From Paenibacillus senegalimassiliensis (lineage in GTDB: Bacteria; Bacillota; Bacilli; Paenibacillales; Paenibacillaceae): 64,000 bases of DNA. The stretch lies in the NCBI RefSeq assembly GCF_001486585.1, contig NZ_LN909045.1, forward strand, positions 605,368 to 669,367, read 5' to 3'. Below the pieces are notes generated by a model, which searched no databases, was not told the DNA's origin, and saw nothing but the letters and a program-made list of their open reading frames with translations. Below are positions 16,944 to 24,404 of this stretch, in pieces. Positions within the stretch are counted from its first letter, which is position 1. Each line of letters begins with the position of its first letter. The translations under genes and the position numbers were made by a program.

Positions 16944-18008
16944 ATGTTTACCATGGATGAGAGGGAACTTTATGAGATAATTAATCCTTATGCAAAATGG
17001 AGCAGACCAGGGGAACTTATTAATGAACAAAAGAATCAGGCGGCCAAACAAGCCCTTTTAAATTTTTATAAGGTGGTATCCATAAAAAGGATAGACCCGA
17101 TCTATAGCAACAAAGCGTATCATACAGAATATGTGTATTATTTGTATCATATTTGGGGTGCATTGGAGCGAGAGGCATACCCTGTAGTCTGCAATGAGAT
17201 CATTAGCTTTCTATACTACGAACCTTTTTTTCAGGGAAGAAATGTAACCAACGTTATGCTACTATTAAGGCAGTATCTGGATATTAAGGAAGAGGGTCCT
17301 GCTATGCAAAAGAGTAAGTTTAAGTTTCGTGGACGAAAAAAGGAACCAATTGCAGATGAAGGCAATGAGAGCTATGTGTTTGGTGGAGCAGGAGTTAATT
17401 ATCGTCATGCTTTGGACTATATAAATATTACATTAGAGGATAAGGAAACCTCGGAAAAAAATGCATTGCTGGAATATTACATGATGGCAATTCGGCAGGA
17501 TATTCAAAGCGACTATTTGACGGCAGTTTTATATCGGAATGAGTATTACGATAGGAATATTTTACAGCCGCTCCCAACTTGTTATCAAGATAAGGTGGGA
17601 AATAAAGTAGATCCTTTGAGTAAAACTGCTCGAGTAATTGATCTTGCAGATAATGATTTCACTGTCATTAGTTTTCCTTGGAGACAGGAGAGCTTAGTTG
17701 ATGCAGTATTAAATGTGTTTTTGAAGGGTTTTGATTATGATACCCATGATCATAAGGCAATTTACTATGCAGGATTAGGTGTTGTACTTGTAACGAATGG
17801 GAAACATTCAATTTCAGCCGCTACGGTGAAGAGAGAAGGGCAAATTGTAGCCGAAGAATACGATGTTACCCAGTTATTTCCTCATGTAATGGTTGATGTG
17901 AAAGGGATGCAGTGGATAAATTGTCATACTGGTGAGGCACTCTGTGAGGTTCGAGATTTTAGAATCCCATTATTATATGAGTTAGCCAAAAGGAAGCAAG
18001 CTCTCTAA
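16944..18008 (+). CDS. Unknown protein coupled to prepilin peptidase
   Basis: The protein has 354 residues and begins with zero spacing after the prepilin peptidase stop, so it is translationally coupled. It is mostly soluble and rich in Tyr. A basic patch (KSKFKFRGRKKE, about 122-133) is followed by helical segments, and no membrane helix is evident. No family was recognised. The pairing suggests a role in assembly of a pilin-like or competence-like structure, inferred from context. Confidence 0.65.
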   Translation: MFTMDERELYEIINPYAKWSRPGELINEQKNQAAKQALLNFYKVVSIKRIDPIYSNKAYHTEYVYYLYHIWGALEREAYPVVCNEIISFLYYEPFFQGRNVTNVMLLLRQYLDIKEEGPAMQKSKFKFRGRKKEPIADEGNESYVFGGAGVNYRHALDYINITLEDKETSEKNALLEYYMMAIRQDIQSDYLTAVLYRNEYYDRNILQPLPTCYQDKVGNKVDPLSKTARVIDLADNDFTVISFPWRQESLVDAVLNVFLKGFDYDTHDHKAIYYAGLGVVLVTNGKHSISAATVKREGQIVAEEYDVTQLFPHVMVDVKGMQWINCHTGEALCEVRDFRIPLLYELAKRKQAL

Positions 18009-18018
18009 AAGATTATGG

Positions 18019-18057
18019 GAACGTATGATTGTATTGACAGTAATGGAATGCTATAAT
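18019..18057 (+). promoter_or_regulatory. Promoter of repeated RNA, copy 1, with LexA-like half box
   Basis: GAACGTATG (18019-18027) is followed by -35 TTGTAT (18029-18034), a 17-base spacer and -10 TATAAT (18052-18057) with TG at the extended position. The layout is the same in all four copies. Confidence 0.7.
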
Positions 18058-18063
18058 ATTCCT

Positions 18064-18338
18064 ATAATTATTTATTCTCTACACTCCCAATTTTGCCGGA
18101 GACAAGAGCACCTAATAGGTGAAGTTGCATTGCCTCTCCTACAAAGCTTTATGGCTGAGGAAAAAAGTAGGACAAAGAAGTATCCCGGTATCTCCACTGC
18201 TGAGAACAAGGGAAGAAGAGTACCGAAAGGCTCTGATAATAGCATTACTTTAGTGGATTCATTTGTGAATGAAATAATGACGTTGTTTTAAAAGCTGATT
18301 TTTGCATGGAATATCCATGTGGAAATCGGCTTTTTTTG
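18064..18338 (+). ncRNA. Structured RNA of a four-copy family, copy 1
   Basis: About 275 nt. Helices seen: CTCC/GGAG (18084/18098) followed by ACAAGAG; a variable hairpin ACCTAATAGGT; a long-range pair CCTAC/GTAGG (18138-18142/18167-18171) enclosing a small hairpin and the conserved GAGGAAAA; CCC/GGG around TCTC/GAGA; and a GNRA hairpin ACCGAAAGG closed by AGAG/CTCT. The terminator is at 18292-18338. The next gene (HigB-like) starts 30 bases later. The helices covary among copies. No known riboswitch or RNA class was recognised. A frame at 18025-18291 overlaps it but is not supported as protein. Confidence 0.75.
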
Positions 18339-18367
18339 CGTTTTATAAAAGTTGAAGGGATGGTATA

Positions 18368-18850
18368 ATGGAAACAATTATATGGTTCTTGAAAGATGAA
18401 GATGAGAAACCGCAAGTCAAGCTTTTCCTGCAAAAATTGATTCGACAAGCTGAAACTGATGTAGCCTATGCTCAGTTAGTGGAGTTGATCTTTCAAGCTC
18501 TTGAATTTTTAGAAAAGCGTGGCTTGTCTCATTCAATACGTGAGTTCTTTACAACCTCAATCCGATCAGATTCTCTGTATAGTATCAGGGTAGTAAAAGA
18601 ACTGGAAAATCATCCTCCTCTATTGGAATTTCGCGTAAATTGGAGAGGGGTAGGAGCGTTTCGCGCAATCTTCTTTAGATATATGGATGATGATGTTGAG
18701 GTATTGGTATTCACTCAAGCGGTACTGAAGAATGCCAGTTTTTCATTAGCCTTTGAGCAAATTGTCAAAGTATCAGAAAAACAGTACCTTGCTTTTATAA
18801 AATCTCCAGAGAAATACATATTAACAGAGGGAGATGATCTTGATGAGTAA
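18368..18850 (+). CDS. HigB/RelE-like toxin of a type II pair
   Basis: The protein has 160 residues. Its middle and end follow the phage-derived Gp49/HigB pattern: helices, then strand-rich LYSIRVVKELENHPPLLEFRVNWRGVGAFRAIFF, then VEVLVFTQAVLKNASF. Such proteins cleave mRNA on the ribosome. It overlaps the downstream helix-turn-helix gene by eight bases, the toxin-first order of HigBA. The ATG follows GAAGGGATGG and lies 30 bases after the terminator of RNA copy 1, so its expression may depend on read-through of that terminator. It is longer than usual HigB (about 100). Confidence 0.7.
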   Translation: METIIWFLKDEDEKPQVKLFLQKLIRQAETDVAYAQLVELIFQALEFLEKRGLSHSIREFFTTSIRSDSLYSIRVVKELENHPPLLEFRVNWRGVGAFRAIFFRYMDDDVEVLVFTQAVLKNASFSLAFEQIVKVSEKQYLAFIKSPEKYILTEGDDLDE

Positions 18851-19178
18851 GTACAAAAATTTAAAAAGGGATTTTCAGGAACTGAAAGAGATGGTTAGAG
18901 AAGTTCCTGGAGCTGCTGATTATTTGGATGGTCCAGAAGTTGCAGTAGGTCAGATGATCTTAGCGAGAAGCATGGAGCTTGGATATGATCAACAACAACT
19001 TGCAGACTTAGCGGGTGTTACAATTGAGGATGTCATCTCTATTCAAGCGGGGCTGCTACATCCTAATTTTGGACATTCAGTGCAACCCGATGCTTTGGCT
19101 AAAATTTTTAGAGCATTGAAGATTATAGGAGTACGTCCTATTCTTGATGAAGAAGCAGTTACTTATGCGACGTACTGA
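18843..19178 (+). CDS. Helix-turn-helix antitoxin (HigA-like)
   Basis: The protein has 111 residues from ATG 18843. The C-terminal half carries an XRE-type helix-turn-helix (YDQQQLADLAGVTIEDVISIQAG, split here only by naming), preceded by an N-terminal helical region. Overlap with the toxin gene implies coupled translation. Antitoxins of this class bind the toxin and repress their promoter. The longer frame start at 18834 lacks a good site. Confidence 0.7.
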   Translation: MSKYKNLKRDFQELKEMVREVPGAADYLDGPEVAVGQMILARSMELGYDQQQLADLAGVTIEDVISIQAGLLHPNFGHSVQPDALAKIFRALKIIGVRPILDEEAVTYATY

Positions 19179-19241
19179 TTTCTAATTGCGGATTTTGCAA
19201 TGCACACAGCCGTTGGACATTTGGAAATAAAGGTGATGACC

Positions 19242-19391
19242 ATGGAAAGAATGAAATTTCCAGAAGAGAGCATTGATGAAGCAGCTCGCCGCTTAACCGA
19301 TGGGCATTACGTTGTTCCATCTGTTCCAGGTGATGATCCAGAGCGTGACAGAATCATCAGTGAAGCTATCGCTAAGATGAAAGCTGAATAG
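19242..19391 (+). CDS. Small protein of unknown function
   Basis: The protein has 49 residues from ATG 19242, with AAAGGTG six bases before it. It is acidic with a helical pattern (SIDEAARRLTDGHYVV) and ends in AIAKMKAE. An ATG at 19236 is an alternative start. It lies 60 bases after the HigA-like gene. No family was recognised. Confidence 0.5.
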   Translation: MERMKFPEESIDEAARRLTDGHYVVPSVPGDDPERDRIISEAIAKMKAE

Positions 19392-19443
19392 GCCACAAAG
19401 GCTCGTTCGTAATAACAGCTAATGAATATATGATGTTTTTAAA

Positions 19444-19485
19444 AGTCGATGAACAGGAACCTTCCTGTAGCCATTGGCTTTTTTG
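19444..19485 (+). terminator. Intrinsic terminator after the small 19.2 kb gene
   Basis: AAGTCGATG pairs with the stretch before the U-tract (CCATTGGCTT, with G-U pairs), enclosing ACAGG/CCTGT, and six U follow. The repeated 82-base leader begins 20 bases downstream. Confidence 0.7.
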
Positions 19486-19504
19486 ATTTCATAAAACAAA
19501 ATTT

Positions 19505-19586
19505 CGCCTCTCGCCCGGCGTTAAACGGCGGTGTTTATTTCTGACACCGCCGTATGGCGGTTTGGGGTAAACGGGAAGGAGAACAT
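19505..19586 (+). promoter_or_regulatory. Repeated 82-base leader, copy A (RBS-sequestering)
   Basis: It is nearly identical to 37576-37657. CTCTCGCCCG (19508-19517) can pair with CGGGAAGGAG (19572-19581), which includes the ribosome binding site. Inside, GGCGGTGT/ACACCGCC (19527-19534/19544-19551) forms one hairpin, but the CCGCC arm can instead pair with GGCGG (19556-19560) across a GTAT loop. The two hairpins exclude each other, which looks like a translational switch. No known riboswitch class was recognised. Confidence 0.65.
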
Positions 19587-20156
19587 ATGAGTTTGAATTT
19601 AAAAGACTTAAGTGCAAATGAAGTTATTCAGGAAGAGATGAAAATTCGTCGTATGAATGCAGAAGCACGGCTAATCAATGCTCAGATTCGAGCCGAACTG
19701 TTAAAAGGGAAAAAGCAAAGTAACATAATGAAGTCAGACCTTCAGTCTGCTTCTGAGAATACTTATATCCTCAAGAAATATTATAAAATCAAGCAATTAG
19801 ACAGCTACATCCAGGAAGAGAAAAAACGTTTGTTAAAAATGTTGGGTAGTTCGGATGGTATGTCTAATTTACATGATGAGAATAAGGAAGGATTAGATAT
19901 TGGAGATCGCTATTTGAAGAAATACTATTTCGGCCTACTTCGAGAAAATGTTCTTAATATGGGTCTGCTTCCTGAACCAACGTGGTCCGATGATTTCAGT
20001 GTTCTTCTTTGGTGGAATAAATTATTGCCTATGCTTGAAAGGGAAACGATTCAGGAACTATATACTTTTTTTCAAGTAGATGAGAAGGATCGTGAAGTTG
20101 AACAAGTCATGCGAAAAATGATTGTAGAACAATATCGACGTTTAGGTTTGAAATGA
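19587..20156 (+). CDS. Unknown helical protein under the repeated leader
   Basis: The protein has 189 residues from ATG 19587, which follows the leader's AAGGAG. The N-terminal half is charged and probably coiled coil (EMKIRRMNAEARLINAQIRA). The C-terminal half has aromatic residues (SVLLWWNKLLPML). No family was recognised. It lies just upstream of the TubR/TubZ-like genes and shares its leader with radC, so it may belong to the element's maintenance functions. Confidence 0.6.
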   Translation: MSLNLKDLSANEVIQEEMKIRRMNAEARLINAQIRAELLKGKKQSNIMKSDLQSASENTYILKKYYKIKQLDSYIQEEKKRLLKMLGSSDGMSNLHDENKEGLDIGDRYLKKYYFGLLRENVLNMGLLPEPTWSDDFSVLLWWNKLLPMLERETIQELYTFFQVDEKDREVEQVMRKMIVEQYRRLGLK

Positions 20157-20164
20157 TTAGACTT

Positions 20165-20194
20165 AGCCTCTGCCTTCGGGTAGGGGCTTTTTTT
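20165..20194 (+). terminator. Intrinsic terminator ahead of the TubR-like gene
   Basis: AGCCTCTGCC pairs with GGTAGGGGCT around a TTCG-type loop, followed by seven U. The next ATG is 36 bases downstream. Confidence 0.75.
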
Positions 20195-20230
20195 GTTTTA
20201 TCAAGAGTTGAAGGGAGGTAGACAGTCTTG

Positions 20231-20593
20231 ATGAACAGAGAAGCCATTTTGGATGCGCTGCTGTTGGCTACTGCTGAGAACGAAAACATGATGTGGATGT
20301 TGGCAGCTCTCAGGATGGCAGAACGTCCTGTACAGAAGGAGCAGTTAAAAGATGTCACCAATGCTCTGTATCAGCAGATACATCCTGATGTAGATCAAGA
20401 ACAGTTGCCTATAAGATCAAGGCATTTATTGGATGAAGCCGCCGCTATGCTTGAAGGGGCATCGTTGGTAATGGTTGCGGAAGTAGCAAAATCCAAGCGC
20501 TATACCTTGTCACCATTGGGAGAAGAACTTCTGAATTACAGGCAATACAAGCTGACACAGGAACGAATTAAACGAAAGGAAGCGGGGCAATGA
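20231..20593 (+). CDS. Winged-helix protein, TubR-like candidate
   Basis: The protein has 120 residues from ATG 20231; a TTG directly before is possible. It has a helical N-terminal part and a wing-like ending, KSKRYTLSPLGEELL, as in winged-helix DNA-binding proteins. Its stop overlaps the ATG of the TubZ-like gene (ATGA). In type III plasmid partition, a small winged-helix protein TubR encoded just upstream of TubZ binds the centromere tubC. Position and fold suggest the same role. No iterated centromere repeats are visible immediately upstream, so the assignment is tentative. Confidence 0.6.
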   Translation: MNREAILDALLLATAENENMMWMLAALRMAERPVQKEQLKDVTNALYQQIHPDVDQEQLPIRSRHLLDEAAAMLEGASLVMVAEVAKSKRYTLSPLGEELLNYRQYKLTQERIKRKEAGQ

Positions 20594-21849
20594 ATATCAG
20601 TTTAAAGTATGGCTTTTTCGGCTTGGGTATGGGAGGAACTTCTATTGCTCATGCGTGCGCTGGAATGAGGTTAACTGCAAAAAGCGAACAGCGTCCTTAT
20701 ACAGCCATGCTCATTAATAGCAATGAGATGGATCTGCTCAAGCTACCTGATTATCCGAATATCAAAAAAATCAAGTTATCAGGATATGAGCGCGGTGTAG
20801 GGCGGGACATTCAACTCGGGCAGGATGCATTCAATATTCACAAGGAGTCTATTGCAGAGACGGTGCAAAGCTTCTTTAATGACCGGGATTACATTTTCAT
20901 ATGCTGTGGTTTAGGTGGTGGTACAGGAACGGGTGCAGTTATTGAAGCCATTCGCCTATTGCATAGCAAGGGATTTGCAGGGCGCTTTGGACTACTGCTC
21001 ACGTTACCACGGCGTAATGAAGGAAGGACGGTATTAGATAATGCCTTGCAGCGTCTTCAAGTGATTAAGCGAGCTATGCAAGGATTAGGGGCTATCGTTG
21101 TGGTGGACAATGAAAAGCTGTTTCAAACTGGTTTAAATCAAAATCAAAGCGTGGAGGATTTCATGAAATCATGTAATCGCCATGTGGCACGTCTGCTTCA
21201 CGACCTGAATACAGTCACTTCCAGCTATAAGCCATATGGTAGCTATCACTTTGATGCTTCGGAATGGCTAAATATGCTTAAGACAGGTGGATGCATGCAC
21301 ATTGGTAAATGCGTGTTACCTGCTCAATCTATCAATTTGGCTTCTCCAGTAACGTATATGGAAGCGATCAAGCAGAGTGTACTGAATGGTGAGCTATCGG
21401 CTGGTTACGATCTTCAGGACGCGACAAGTAGTGCAGTAAGTATTGTGTCGGACAGTTCTACAGCTAAAAACTTGTTCACTCATGCCTTCGTTGAGCAAAT
21501 TCAATCGTTTCTTCATGAGAGTACGCCAATATTGGACGAAAATCCGGTCGCTACTTATGTGGGAGATCAACCAGGGCAAGTAACGATTTACACCGTATTT
21601 ACTGGTCTCAATTTCCCGGATAGTGTGACGCAGCTTACAGAGGAACTTGCAGAGCTAGAGCGCAAAGCAGAAGAACGTAGCCAGAAAACGGATACCATTG
21701 CCGAAGCTCTGGCAGGGGTCAGGTCTAAGGAGAAGAAGGCGGCGGTCGATTTGGAATCATTACTTTCAGAGGATGAGCCAGCCTCAGCCCCAGCCCAAGG
21801 ACAGTCGATTGACAAAGACCCATTTGATTTTTTAAACCACTTGAACTGA
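20590..21849 (+). CDS. TubZ-like tubulin/FtsZ-family GTPase
   Basis: The protein has 419 residues. It has the tubulin/FtsZ glycine loop GLGGGTGTGAV (about 107-117) and an N-terminal nucleotide-binding stretch FFGLGMGGTSIAHA (9-22). The chain is divergent from cell-division FtsZ and ends in a charged, low-complexity tail after about 355. Plasmid TubZ polymers treadmill and move TubR-bound plasmid to cell poles. Coupling with the winged-helix gene supports partition rather than division. An alternative is a phage PhuZ-like positioning protein. Confidence 0.85.
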   Translation: MNISLKYGFFGLGMGGTSIAHACAGMRLTAKSEQRPYTAMLINSNEMDLLKLPDYPNIKKIKLSGYERGVGRDIQLGQDAFNIHKESIAETVQSFFNDRDYIFICCGLGGGTGTGAVIEAIRLLHSKGFAGRFGLLLTLPRRNEGRTVLDNALQRLQVIKRAMQGLGAIVVVDNEKLFQTGLNQNQSVEDFMKSCNRHVARLLHDLNTVTSSYKPYGSYHFDASEWLNMLKTGGCMHIGKCVLPAQSINLASPVTYMEAIKQSVLNGELSAGYDLQDATSSAVSIVSDSSTAKNLFTHAFVEQIQSFLHESTPILDENPVATYVGDQPGQVTIYTVFTGLNFPDSVTQLTEELAELERKAEERSQKTDTIAEALAGVRSKEKKAAVDLESLLSEDEPASAPAQGQSIDKDPFDFLNHLN

Positions 21850-21944
21850 TACGCTTCAAATAAATCAGTCTGCGGCAGAAGAAACGAGAATTTTCAATTT
21901 TTTTACTGTTAAGTGATGCACATAAGAAAAGGAGAGTGAAGCAG

Positions 21945-22574
21945 ATGTCATTTTGGGAGGATCAGGCCCGAAATAAAGCTGAAGAGGTTGAGGGAATGTA
22001 CCGCCAAGCAGTAGAGCTTTCTTTTAAATTAGGAAAGTCTCTGGCAGAATGGCGAACGATGCTACATGAAAGCACATCTCCTGACCCCAAGGCTTATCCA
22101 CCGTGTATCTATAGTACGTACATGATGAAAGAATATCCAGTGTATCAATTCTCTTATCAAGGGATGTTGCCGCTTTATCTGAAAGACAAACAATACACCA
22201 ATCAGATAAAGGACTACTACACCAAAGCCACTTTGGAAGCAACAGTAGCTTTTCAAACAGAAGGTCCCGCCTTGAAGTCAGCCTTTATTTATACATGCCA
22301 CTTTTTTGAAAATCTGATGATTCGTGATCTGGACAATCGTAACCGTAGCGCAATCATAAACGCGATTCGATATGCCGGATTTATCAAAGATGATTCATGG
22401 AAGGAAATTGAAACTATGGAATCTGGATTCTTAGATGTAGGACGTAAAAACCATGTTCAAGTTTTCGTTACCCCTTCCCAAAACACTCTAAAACTGATTG
22501 AAAATGTTCGTGAAAAGTATCGGGCAGGGCATGATTTTTCGGGTATGTTTGAACCCGATAAACACCCCCTATGA
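21945..22574 (+). CDS. RusA-like Holliday junction resolvase candidate
   Basis: The protein has 209 residues from ATG 21945 after GGAGAGTGAAG. The C-terminal half has the RusA pattern of spaced acidic residues: MIRDLDNRNRSAIINAIRY, then GFIKDDSWKEI, matching DxDN...K/R...DD. RusA-type enzymes resolve four-way junctions and are common on phages and mobile elements. The N-terminal 100 residues are extra compared with RusA (about 120 residues). It lies between the partition and transfer genes, consistent with replication or recombination of the element. Confidence 0.6.
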   Translation: MSFWEDQARNKAEEVEGMYRQAVELSFKLGKSLAEWRTMLHESTSPDPKAYPPCIYSTYMMKEYPVYQFSYQGMLPLYLKDKQYTNQIKDYYTKATLEATVAFQTEGPALKSAFIYTCHFFENLMIRDLDNRNRSAIINAIRYAGFIKDDSWKEIETMESGFLDVGRKNHVQVFVTPSQNTLKLIENVREKYRAGHDFSGMFEPDKHPL

Positions 22575-22815
22575 GTTGAACCCGAAATTTCGAGAACATA
22601 TCTCCTGAAAATATTTGCTGGACATTGGATTGTACCCGATACGGAATTAGGGCTAGAGCGGAAAGGTGGGAAGAGGCTACCGCGCAACGCAGTTGAGCGT
22701 GAGACTCTGAGCACCCCGTCCTACGTCGACCGTCAATTAACCCGTAACCCGTTCCTGATAAGACAAAGCGCCTTAGAAAGCGGGGGAGCAAATTTCCAGC
22801 AGAAAGGAGGTTAAA
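22575..22815 (+). promoter_or_regulatory. GC-rich structured leader upstream of the 22.8 kb gene
   Basis: This 240-base gap has no frame of value but is GC-richer than its neighbours and rich in complementary segments. TTGCTGGA (22616-22623) can pair with TCCAGCAG (22795-22802) just before the ribosome binding site. Within it GGTG (22665) pairs with CACC (22712), and AGAG (22672) with CTCT (22705). A cis-acting RNA or a small RNA gene is plausible. No known family was recognised. Confidence 0.4.
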
Positions 22816-23838
22816 ATGCCAAGACAACGTGAATGGACAGACCGGGACCTGAGTATATTGCAGGAACTTTATGAATTACGGGAGATGACGAAAAAGCAAA
22901 TTGCGGTGAAGCATTTCGATAGTGAAAAATATGCACATAAGCGGTTGTATGTCATGAAGAAGGAAGGACTTATTACTACGAATGTGTACGGTAAGAGAAC
23001 AGCAGGCCAGACGGTAACGGCGGCATATGTTCGATTAACCGAAGCGGGAATGGACTTGTTAATAGAACGTGGTTTGCTAGATTGTAAGAACTATCGGGCA
23101 AGGGATTTGGGGCTGTCAATTCAGCAGCGGCAGTACATTACTGACGCGAATGAGCTATTCGTGCAGATACCCGAAGTGCCGTACATGGACTCTCGCCAAA
23201 TCAAGCGGAAATATAATCTCAATCGTGGTAATCTAACGGTCGGTGGGTTCAGGAGTGACAAAGGGGATTATATGATCTACATCCTCATGCCAGATGCCAG
23301 GGACCAAACGCTGGTCAAGATCATCAACGAAATCAAGAAGCACATGAAACTACGAGGGTTCCTGATCTATTACAAGAGCCAGTCCGTTAAACGCGCTTTT
23401 GAAACCATGAGTGAGAAGATGAACTTGGTAACAGGCGGTATCCCGGTTCACTTGCTGCCGTTCAATGAGTGGGGAATTCAAATCACAAGGGAGTACATTC
23501 TAACAAACACGTTTTTAAAGATACAGAAATTACTTGAACCATACGGTGAGTTGAAAGAGGTCGGTGGCTCAAGCAAATACGGCTTTGAATACGGGCTGGT
23601 TCAAGAAGAACGGACTGGTCAGGGTAAAGGTAGTAGCGGCCCCTATGTAATCGAACTTTTGACCATGAACATGATGACTTTGAAACGATGTTTAACCAAC
23701 TATTCCATAGGTGTAAGCCAAACAGTGGGACGACGAGTCCTGCTTTTTTGTTATGAGGATGAAGTTGAGTGGTACAAACAGGAGTTATCAAGTGCTGCAC
23801 ATGTGGATGTTGTAGGTATCTCGAAGGAATTAATTTAA
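22816..23838 (+). CDS. Replication-relaxation-type winged-helix protein
   Basis: The protein has 340 residues. The N-terminus (WTDRDLSILQELYELREMT, then KQIAVKHF, then RLYVMKKEGLIT) has the pattern of the replication-relaxation/MobC-like family found on Gram-positive plasmids and conjugative elements. The remaining ~250 residues are unassigned. AAAGGAGG precedes the ATG. It is followed by a membrane protein and a VirD4-like ATPase, an arrangement seen in transfer modules. The likely role is DNA binding at a replication or transfer origin, not proven. Confidence 0.65.
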   Translation: MPRQREWTDRDLSILQELYELREMTKKQIAVKHFDSEKYAHKRLYVMKKEGLITTNVYGKRTAGQTVTAAYVRLTEAGMDLLIERGLLDCKNYRARDLGLSIQQRQYITDANELFVQIPEVPYMDSRQIKRKYNLNRGNLTVGGFRSDKGDYMIYILMPDARDQTLVKIINEIKKHMKLRGFLIYYKSQSVKRAFETMSEKMNLVTGGIPVHLLPFNEWGIQITREYILTNTFLKIQKLLEPYGELKEVGGSSKYGFEYGLVQEERTGQGKGSSGPYVIELLTMNMMTLKRCLTNYSIGVSQTVGRRVLLFCYEDEVEWYKQELSSAAHVDVVGISKELI

Positions 23839-23906
23839 ACGAAGTTTTGAAAGGGGGGATGCCAAATAGTTCATATTAATTTGAAAGGAGATTTAATTTA
23901 TCGGCC

Positions 23907-24395
23907 ATGATTAGATTTATAAGTTTATTGCTCACTCTTGTCGGGTGGGCTTATTTGTATTGGCGTTTACCGGGATGGCCGCTATTTATTACGTGGTCAC
24001 TAAGTATAGTCAGCTTCATCGTCTATTTGTACGGCTGGGTTATGGAGCAGGAGAATAAGCTAATATATTTCTTCACAAGCCTACTTTGGGTCGGAGCGGC
24101 ACTAAGCCTTCGGCTAAAAGAAGAGATTCTAGCATCTCCCTCCTTCCCATTGTCGATAACAGGAACAGTACATGCTGCCTTGATAGCGGCACTTATTCTA
24201 TCCATGTTCTTTGCCTTTGCCAATTACAGACTCGAACATAATTTGAAAAACCGTCGAGGCAATGTGAGTAAACAGCAACTCGTTCATGTGAAACCTACGG
24301 CGGCCGACCGTTGGAGAAGCTTTAAACGTCTATTCTTTCCATCTAAAACGGATATCAGGTTGAACTTGGGCGAGGAAATTCCTATGAAAGATTGA
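23907..24395 (+). CDS. Small membrane protein of the transfer-like module
   Basis: The protein has 162 residues with four hydrophobic segments in the first 115 (starting FISLLLTLVGWAYLYW), then a basic cytoplasmic tail. It ends nine bases before the VirD4/TraG-like ATPase. VirD4 proteins normally have two N-terminal membrane helices; the ATPase here lacks them, so this protein may supply the membrane anchor. That is an inference from spacing and topology. Confidence 0.7.
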   Translation: MIRFISLLLTLVGWAYLYWRLPGWPLFITWSLSIVSFIVYLYGWVMEQENKLIYFFTSLLWVGAALSLRLKEEILASPSFPLSITGTVHAALIAALILSMFFAFANYRLEHNLKNRRGNVSKQQLVHVKPTAADRWRSFKRLFFPSKTDIRLNLGEEIPMKD

Positions 24396-24404
24396 GGTGA
24401 GAGC

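Noticed and set aside
18025..18291. 88-codon open frame starting at an ATG in RNA copy 1
   Set aside because: It begins upstream of the RNA promoter -10, has no good ribosome binding site and is not conserved as protein in the other three copies, whereas the RNA pairing is conserved.
20590..21849. Cell-division FtsZ
   Set aside because: The sequence is strongly divergent outside the glycine loop, lacks the usual FtsZ surroundings (ftsA) and is coupled to a winged-helix gene as in tubRZ.
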